64,000 nt of DNA, taken from contig MNCI01008581.1 of the NCBI GenBank assembly GCA_015680685.1, positions 797,834-861,833 on the forward strand, given 5' to 3'. The notes under the pieces were generated by a model. The model ran no database searches, was not told the origin of the DNA, and saw nothing but the letters and a program-made list of their open reading frames with translations. Below are positions 57,024 to 64,000 of this stretch, one piece after another (the first letter of the stretch is position 1; each line of letters starts with the position of its first letter). A program made the translations under genes and the position numbers. The stretch comes from Gnetum montanum (taxonomy: Eukaryota > Streptophyta > Gnetopsida > Gnetales > Gnetaceae).

Positions 57024-58978
57024 TGTTTGTACCACCTGAAATCGTCAGTCTCTGGCTGGAAGGAAACAGAGACCGTGGGATCGCAGGACGAGGACAGAAG
57101 ACCCTGCCTTCGCCTGAGGGTGAGCTGGAATGCACGAAGGCATAGTACCTTGGGTGGTCTGCACGCGGATCAGACAAGGATTTCCCTGCGCGTATGCAAA
57201 GTGCTATACGCTGGGTTATGCGTAAACAACGTAGCGAGCGTAAACAAAGCGTAAACGGCGTAAAACAAATGCGAACAGAGCGTGAGCATAAACGGGCGTA
57301 AACAGAATGTGTGCGCCAAGTTGACGTAAAACTATAAACAATCTTATGCAGCAAATGTAACAATGATATTACAGGATGAGAATACAGTGCACCGGTCTAA
57401 CGCAGTTGTGGCGAGGCACAAGGCGGACGAAAAGCCTCGGTGTATGCAGGGTGACTCGGCTGGTTCGCAAGGTAGGCGGAGCGGAGAGACTGTGTGTATG
57501 GCATACAGGGCTCTCCAGCTTAAGAGGGTTTCAGCTCTTGTGTGTAGTGTAAATGTTCTCTGGTACGCTCAGGGATTTTGCCAAACTCTCTAGATGAAGT
57601 GGAAAATCGGGGCTTTTATACCGGTTGTTACGCTAGACTCGGGTTGGGCGACACGTGGACGTTGACCGGGTACAAAAGGCGTAGCATTTACAAGTGTACA
57701 GTATATTACATCTGCTGAGCGTATATGCTGGGCGTATATGCTGTGGATGCCCAGCGTAGAGGATGCCAGCGTAAGCGTAGAGGATGCCAACGTAAGCGTA
57801 TAGCATGCCAGCGTAGGCCAAAAATGTACCCAGCGTATACACATAAAAATGCTTCATTTTAAGGTCAAAAATTAATTTTTGGGTGCCCAAGAGCTGCTGG
57901 GAACCTTGGGGAAGGTTCTGGGGGGTCTGGACGCTCGATTCTGGCATATTTTGACTCATTTCTGGGGCCCGAAAGTCTGTCTACGCTGGCTGCACCCCGA
58001 CGTATACGTTGGGCGTACAGGAATGGAAGACCATCATTTGGAGCCCAAAATTTGATTTTCAAGTGCCTGATACCTACTGGGAACCTTGGGAAAGATTTTG
58101 GGGGGTATGGACGCTCCACTTTAGCATGTTTTGATGAGTTTTTGAGCCCCAAAATTTGCTGTACGTTGGGCCTTACGCTGGGCATGTGTAGGCCAGAGTA
58201 CAGGATGCATACTTAGTGAAAACCAAGTATTTTGAGCTCAAGATTTGCCAAGTTTGATGCCAGATGTCATCGTAGTCTTCTATGGGTCCCAGGGAGCTTT
58301 TACTTGCTTTCTTTGACTTCGTTTGATGCTATTTTGACGCTTTCAAGCTTGGTCATGCTGAGGACCAACATGACTTAGCTTAATTTTTGTCTACAAGTGT
58401 TAGCCAAAATTTTGTGTGGTGCTTCATTGGCTCCTCTTTGTTGATGTCTAGAGGAATTAACCCGAGAGGCATCAACAAAGAAGTACAAAACACCACAAGC
58501 AAACTTGGTAGAAACATTGTCCTTTGGCACTTGGCCAGATGTCATCGCACTATGTTCAAAAGTACCTGGGATTGGGAAATGAAGCTTGTAGTTGGATTGG
58601 GAGATGGAAATTACGGGGATTGGGAACTGATCAAGGGATTATGCATGGTAAAGGGGATGCTCTGGTGTGTATACGGGTCATGCTGATCCTTGTCAATAGC
58701 CATTGTTTAGCAGACTCGGAATCAAGGCATGAGATGTGCGTCCTTTGACGGAACAAGACTCTTGTTTAGTGTTTAAGAGGACTTGTTGGCCGCGTGATCG
58801 TGGGTTACATTCTCTAGAGGAACAGGCCCCTTATTTTGTGTTAAAGAGAACCTATTGGTGGAGCGCCAAAGCTGCGCAATGAGATGTTACTTGAGCTTTT
58901 GAGACATGAGTGTTTGTTTCCAAGACAACTGCCTTCCCGCCTGAGGCTTATGGGAAGTGCCAAGGGTCTTGTGGTTCA
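57024..58978 (-). repeat. Presumed 3' LTR of element E
   Basis: Bounded by the end of D homology (TG at 57024 or 57028) and by TTCA before the polypyrimidine stretch. It contains GCGTAAAC-type repeats (57190-57305) and GCGTATATGCTGG / GGATGCCAGCGTAAGC repeats (57715-57815). A duplicated patch, CTGGGAACCTTGGG...GATTTTGGGGGGT, appears near 57897 and 58077. No second LTR is available for proof. Confidence 0.5.
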
Positions 58979-59050
58979 TTTTGCTCTTTGCTCTTTGCTC
59001 TTTTCTTTTTCTTTCTTTTTCTTTTTTATTTTTTTTGTTTTGTCTCTTTG
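58979..59050 (-). other. Polypurine tract of element E
   Basis: The + strand is almost pure pyrimidine (CTCTTTGCTC then TTTTCTTTTTCTTTC), i.e. a 70-nt purine tract on the sense strand. Its place next to the presumed LTR fits a plus-strand primer, and it is unusually long. Confidence 0.6.
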
Positions 59051-59582
59051 TTTTTTGGAAAGAGCTTTCTTTCAATTTTGCCCTCATGCTCATGTGCCAT
59101 ATTGTGTGTTACAGTTGCTTGAGAGTGCCACAGCGTGTAATAGCGTGCTCCAAGTTTTGGGGTGTACTGGGTGTATCTGGGAACTGTAACTGAGTATGAA
59201 AGGGAGTAAGAGTGTTGGGGAAATGGAGAATGTATTGGGAACTGGGAATGTACTTTTGACCAGATTGATTAACATGGTTGCGTGCGTCAAAAACAATGTG
59301 GCACCTTGTCACCGTGATGAAGTGTATCCGTGTACGAGCACCACTGGGTGTCATCCTGCAAACATAACTCCAAGAAGACCAAAAAACCACAAGCGAATGA
59401 GTTAGCGAACACTTCAAGCATCAATGTGACTGATGCAAATGGAGGCATCGTGTGAAACTTAAGGTAAACAAAATGAGGAGAAATAGTGTTGTCAGAGTCG
59501 GTGTGATGAATGATGCAGTAGGCATTGATGAAGAAATGTCATGAATTACAGCCACAGATGAATGTGCCAGAAATGATCTTGC
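59051..59582 (-). other. 3' UTR of element E, proximal to the LTR
   Basis: No supported ORF; overlapping short frames on both strands have no domain. Contains no obvious repeat until the hairpin array at 59583. Confidence 0.4.
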
Positions 59583-60066
59583 CAGTTTATAGTCTTAGAG
59601 GACTGTCATGGGTTAGTTTTACGTCATAACCCATTGGACGTTGCTAGTTTATCATCGTAGCGGACGATACAATGCTAGTTTATAGTCGTGGCGGACTATG
59701 AAGAGGCAAGCTAGTTTATAGTCTTAACGGACTCTGGTGAATGAGTGTGACAGTTTAGTATCATGTGGGATAGAGCTCTGTGGTGTCAGTTTACCGTCAT
59801 GATGCCAGGACATTCTGTGGTATCAGTTTTAAGTCATGATGCCAAGACTGTCAGGGTGGATGCATGCATGTGCGTCCGTACGATCCTGTAAACAAAAGCA
59901 ACTAGAGAAAACAATGTTAAATAGCCACTACAGAAAACATGAATTGAAATGCACAAGTGAATAGAAAATAATGTGAAAAGGTTCTAGTTTAAGGCCTTTT
60001 CTGGCCACGTGTTCTAGTTTAAGGCCTTTTCGGGCCATGGTTTAGTTTAAGGCCTTTTCGGGCCAC
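59583..60066 (-). repeat. Array of AGTTTA-led short hairpins in element E
   Basis: About eleven units. Given on the + strand: AGTC-TTAGAG-GACT (59591-59604), ATCGT-AGCGG-ACGAT (59654-59668), ATAGTC-GTGGCG-GACTAT (59682-59699), AGTC-TTAACG-GACT (59720-59733), TATC-ATGTGG-GATA (59759-59772), and GGCC-TTTTCT/TTTTCG-GGCC three times (59993-60006, 60023-60036, 60051-60064). Most are preceded by (C)TAGTTTA. Three others (59608-59634; about 59781-59808 and 59818-59846) have the stem outside the leader (for example ATGGGTTA...TAACCCAT). Stem sequence changes but pairing is kept. Confidence 0.7.
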
Positions 60067-63000
60067 ATGCAAGCGTGCAAGCTAGTGCAATGCAAACTAA
60101 GGTGACGTATGCACAACGAACAAAGGTGAAGAGTGGGCGGGGATTAGACGTGTCTTTGGCCGCAAGGGAGTCTTGATTATGTGGTTGTTTCTTAGTCGGA
60201 CATGGTCTAGGAGGCGTGCTAGTTTGCTCTAGGAGGCTTTCAGTTTTTACCCCTTGTTCGGGCATTTTAGCTCTAGGTGTTGTGTTTGTTGTTGTGGGTG
60301 TTGCTTCAAGAGGCTCCTCTTTCAAGACCTGTGACATGTCTATGTTGTGGTCAGCTTGAAAGGGAGTGTTGTCGCCATGTATAATGACTTGTCCACCTTC
60401 GTATGGAAGGTGGATTTCTTGATGTATCGGTGAGGAAACGGCTCGTTGTTGTGCTAGCCAAGGTCTACCAAGAATCATGTTGAAACTGGGCATCTCTTCT
60501 ATGACAGTGAACTCTGCGCTGGTGGGGAATTGTTCACCTGCCACAAAGGCTAAGTTGATTGTGCCCTTGACTGTGACACATGATCCATTGAAAGATTTTA
60601 AACACGTGGTTTCTGTTGGCATGATCTCATCTGCCATGCCTAGTTTGTCGATGACAGAGTATAGAACTACGTTTGTTGCCACACCATCATCAACGTGCAC
60701 TCTGCGGATGGTACACTGCCCAACACGTACACTAATCGACAATGGAGCTGTTGTGACTTCCCCTCGTTCGGGGTTGACTTTAACTACATCGTCACGGAAG
60801 GCTAAGGTGTTGGAACCCAATTCTTGCGGTGTGTGTTGTGAAATCATTGCACGGATGGATTCCATGTTAGTAAGGATGTCCTCTGTAACAAGAATGGATG
60901 CTAACGTTTGCGCTAAGGCTTCGCGATGAGCCGATGATGTCATGACCAAATCGTACAAGCTCATGGTTGTATTCTTTTGTTTGAGCGTTTGTTTCACCTG
61001 GGCTAGTGTAGCTACAAAGTCTGTGTTGTCTGCCGTTGTGTTGGTTGCCTCTATATGGGTTGAGGGCTTGGGCCTGGTTTGTTTGGGATTAGGGACAGGG
61101 CCCCTAATGTTCGGTTGTTGTATACTAGGTGTGTCCTTTTTTTCAGCTGGGGGTACTGTTCGTTGTTCGTTTGTCCTCTTCTGCTGCCATTTGGTAGGCT
61201 TATCCGTGTTGTTGGCAGGGTTAACTCTTAAAGGAGGAGAGGTTGAGACATTTCCTACGGTTGGGCACTGGGTAGGTGAGGGGCCATCACGTGGTGGCAC
61301 CTTTATGACAAATGGTAGTTTTGGAGGTGTCGTTGTTGTTTGACTAGCTTGTTGTGGCACCTTGATAATGAAAGGTTTCTTTGCTGTTGTCGTTGGTGCA
61401 ACATGCCAGTTTAACGTCTTAGCAGACATCTGTGGTGGTACTTTGACCACAAAAGGTGTTGTCGGTGCTCTAGGTGACACCTTGATGACGATGGGAGGCC
61501 CCTTGCTCATGGAGGTGGAGGGGATTGTTGCCTTGCTGGGAGGCACATGAATCACAAAAGGTTGCTGCACAGGTTTAGGCTTACTATCTATGCCAATGGA
61601 GTTTATGACATAGGAGGCATCGTCTGTACTCAGTTGATTCAGGGTGTTGACGTTTAGTTGGCCCCATTCTATCATTGCTTGTAGATCATCCTTAAACGCA
61701 CGATAGGTGTCGGCTTTGTGACCGGACATTTGGTGGTAGTGACAAAATTGGTCTAACTTGAAATGTCGTGGAACCGAGGGCTCATTTGGTGCTGCTAAGG
61801 TGGGGTTCCTTAGTAACGTGCAGTACCTATCATGTCGACAGCGAGCATTCTCTGCTACGTGTTTGTACTGGATTTGCCCAGTTCTAAGGAGTTGCTCTAG
61901 CAGTTCTGAAGGTCATGCAGGTAGAGGTGTGTACTTAGAGCAATCTTTGCGCTGAAAGTTGGACCTTCGGGTGGCCCTTGTTGTTGTAGGCAGGTTGGTA
62001 CTGGTATTANCGGGTGGCCCTTGTTGTTGTAGGCAGGTTGGTACTGGTATTAGTTGTTTTTGTGCTTGTGGCCACAGTTTCCGTTGTTGCCTTTTGTTTG
62101 GCAATGTGTTGGTTCTTGTAAGCCACATAGGCGGGGTCATTGTTGGTTTGTGCAGCTTGTTCGATGTTCTTGATCTGCGTGAAAGCTTGGCTCAATGTTT
62201 GAGTGCTTAGGTAGTATAGTTTTGACTTCATGAAGTCATTCACGGCTCCCTTCAAAATTGTAAGCAAATACTTTTCAGGGATGGGCTCATGGAGTTCGTT
62301 AAGGGCTGCACTCCATCGTTGGATGAACTTTTGCACAGGTTCAAGTGGTGCTTGTTTCACCTGTATCAGAGTGTCTAGGGTTTCTTCAGGCTTTAGGTTG
62401 TACTTAAACCTGGTAACGAATTGGTGTAAGAGATCCTCAAGGAAGGATATGGAGTTACATGGCAAGGCTCTGTACCAGTCTAAGGCTACGCTCGTTAAGG
62501 ACATAGCAAACACGCGCAAGATTGTGTGGGGCCAAGCTTGAAGCAATAGAGTTTCTGATCAAAACGTGACTAAGTGAGTGTTTGGATCTTCCTCCCCATT
62601 GTACTTGGTTAACTGGGGCAATGCGATTCCCTTGGGTAAAGCTAACGATGGCACTGAAGAGCTAATTGGATCNCTTCTGCCCACTCTTGAGCGGTAGGTA
62701 GATTAGTTGGTTGAGGAGGTTGTTAGGTTGTCATTTTTTGCTGTGGAGCCATGTTCAGAGTTGCGGTTGTGGGGTGTGGCATGTTGAAGTGAGTGGGTTG
62801 TTGAACAAGGGGTATGACCCCTTGCCTAGCCAGAAACTGTGAAGTGACACCCTGGATGTGCAGGGCCGATGTAGTGAAAGTGGCCCCATGCATTTGCACA
62901 TGTGGTATGTACTGGGTGGAGATGGGGGTGGGTAATCTCTGTTGGGATACTGGTGCTTGTGTGCTCATTGACACTTGGTGAGTAGCTGTATGTCCCATGC

Positions 63001-63373
63001 GAGGATGGAGTGATGGGTTCACGTAGGCATGGGGACTGAGGGTGTGGTATGAATCCTTAGGTTCAGATTGTGCCTCGAAGTCAGCTACATAATGTTGGTT
63101 TTGGGGCTCCTCATTGGGTGGCCATGAATTTTGGCTCCTTGCCATAAGGAGCTGGGAGATGAGTTTGTGCTGAGGTTCAGAAAGGGGGATGATGTCATAT
63201 ACAGAGGGGACGAATTTATGACCTTCCATGTATATGCGCTCGAAGTTTCGTTTTGCCTCCTATTCTATAGTGTCAAGAGGAAGGTTGGCCTGAATCTTCA
63301 CACAGATAAAGTTGTATTGTTCCTGTGTGAGGATTACGAAGGTGCGTGCATTAGAGGTCGGGGATGATGCCAT
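60047..63373 (-). pseudogene. gag-pro ORF of element E, nearly open
   Basis: Starts at ATG 63373 (MASSPTSNARTF) and ends at TAA 60047 (C terminus GPKRP). Gag N-terminal part: 62723-63229. Capsid-like domain: 62007-62546 (VALDWYRALPCNSISFLEDL, KFIQRWSAALNEL). Then a knuckle-like QFCHYHQMSGHKADTYRAFK, in which the last Cys is Tyr. A Pro-rich linker has four or more repeats of PFVIKVPP. The retropepsin has RRVHVDDGVATNVVLYSVID (D-D-G in place of D-S/T-G) and FNMILGRPWLAQQ. Breaks: TAG near 63258, TAA near 62720, an N at 62673 with a frame change, TGA at 62559-62561, an assembly duplication at 61968-62052, and TGA at 61913-61915. The longest open part is 560 aa (60047-61729). Confidence 0.8.
61968..62052. 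other. Exact 42-bp direct repeat flanking a single N (likely assembly join)
   Basis: 61968-62009 and 62011-62052 are identical (CGGGTGGCCCTTGTTGTTGT...GGTATTA), separated by one N at 62010. The two overlapping gag frames each read the same peptide NTSTNLPTTTRAT from one copy, which is what an uncollapsed contig overlap would give. Confidence 0.85.
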
Positions 63374-63729
63374 GGTGATGTGTGACAGGGCAACGTATGA
63401 GCTAGCTAACAAGTTTCAAGTGTGTTTCGGGCTAAGTGTGCAGAGTGTCCAGCGTGTGAACATTGAAATTTTTTCTAAGTGTCCTGCATGTACAGCATAA
63501 CCGGGAGAAAATTTAGCTAAGTATGAAATTATGAACCGTAGTCGTACACGGGTGGTAATCTTGGGTAAGAGGAAGTTATCTCGGAATCGTTATGTTGTGT
63601 GTATTGTATGCCTTAGATAAGGTGATCCATGTTGGTGGCCGTTAGTACTTAGATCGGTTTGAAGTAGGTGCGAATCGCAGCGAATTCAGCTTTGAAACGG
63701 GCCCGTTTTGGGTGTTTTTGTTGAAAAAA

Positions 63730-63893
63730 CACTGTAGTGGTACTATAGCAGTACTGTAGCAGCGTAAACACTGTAGTAGCGTGAAAACACTGTAGTAGCG
63801 TGAAAACAATGTAGCAGCGTCAAAACACTGTAGTAGCGTAAAAACACTGTAGCAGCGTAAAAACACTGTAGCAGCGTAAACATTGTAGTAGCT
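63730..63893 (-). repeat. Minisatellite, ~19-20 bp unit, in the leader of element E
   Basis: About eight units of CACTGTAGYAGCGTRAAAA with small length changes. It lies upstream of the gag ATG (63373) on the sense strand. The GCGTAAAA/C word also recurs in the presumed LTR near 57190-57305. Confidence 0.85.
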
Positions 63894-64000
63894 GTTGGCA
63901 CATTTTTACCATTACATGGAACAGGTGGACTTATTTGCAAATGGTGAGGTACAGAATCCTAATGAACTGAAACTGTTCAAGGAGGATTATGTTCTTTCTT

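Larger units (their letters stand above)
57024..64000 (-). mobile_element. Element E: gag-pro LTR retrotransposon of a different family (partial)
   Basis: On the - strand from the window edge: a leader with a minisatellite, gag-pro (63373-60047), a 3' UTR with a hairpin array, a long purine tract (58979-59050) and a presumed LTR (57024-58978). No RT or integrase was found. It is richer in GC and CpG, and has far fewer lesions than the other elements, so it is younger. It interrupts D. The 5' LTR should lie beyond 64000. The LTR limits are inferred from the break in D and the purine tract. Confidence 0.65.

Noticed and set aside
58884-59193. + strand ORFs of 70-101 codons with a Phe/Leu-rich 'membrane' stretch
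   Set aside because: The hydrophobic stretch is the translation of the pyrimidine tract opposite the PPT of element E; it is on the antisense strand and has no other support.
60477-61343. + strand ORFs of 133-150 codons opposite element E gag-pro
   Set aside because: They are antisense shadows of a coding strand with clear retropepsin motifs on the - strand.

Overview
The window looks like repeat-dense intergenic DNA from a large, AT-rich seed-plant genome. A conifer or other gymnosperm is likely, but this is inference from TE content and plant gene fragments. Nearly everything is transposable-element sequence in different states of decay. The only host-gene traces are two broken + strand gene starts: a cellulose synthase (CesA) start with exon 1 and the beginning of exon 2 (26554-27747), and a ROP/RAC small GTPase start with exons 1-2 (32690-33064).

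The dominant family is an Athila-like Ty3/gypsy LTR retrotransposon. It has a primer-binding site of the tRNA-Asp type, LTRs of about 0.8-0.95 kb bounded by TGATGAG...CTCATCA, and a G-rich polypurine tract. Six loci carry it: tandem ORF3-LTR units at 1-4002 (+); a solo LTR at 11679-12504; element A at 15025-24177 (-, perfect 5-bp target duplication); element B at 33631-40827 (-, one LTR cut); element C at 40828-52243 (-, the only copy with RT, RNase H and integrase); and stub D at 56067-57023 (-). Coding content differs between copies: C has gag-pro-RT-RH-INT-ORF3, A has gag and ORF3 without pol, and B has gag-pro only. ORF3 lies downstream of integrase. It has a globular N-terminal region and a long coiled-coil C-terminal region, and I do not recognise it.

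Other elements: a degraded + strand Ty3/gypsy element (4306-8090); a - strand LINE (about 10950-15019, probably continuing after 24183) that is split by the solo LTR and by element A; a second LINE tail (28400-29250, +); several tRNA-headed SINE-like copies (10.3-10.8, 25.6, 29.6-31.9 kb); a degraded Ty1/copia element (52270-55660, +); and a different, younger gag-pro-only LTR element E (57024 to beyond 64000, -) inserted into D.

Three structures stand out. (1) All LTRs of the main family carry short words repeated at 14-bp spacing (some copies 17 or 20) at the start of U3, just upstream of the TATA box; the core word is GATATC-like in one subfamily and TCAATG-like in the other. (2) Element E carries, downstream of gag-pro, an array of about eleven short hairpins, mostly led by AGTTTA, with changing stems and a mostly fixed 6-nt loop; one hairpin supplies the stop codon of the gag-pro ORF. 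(3) The unrecognised ORF3 family. A 42-bp exact repeat flanking a single N at 62010 looks like an assembly join artefact.
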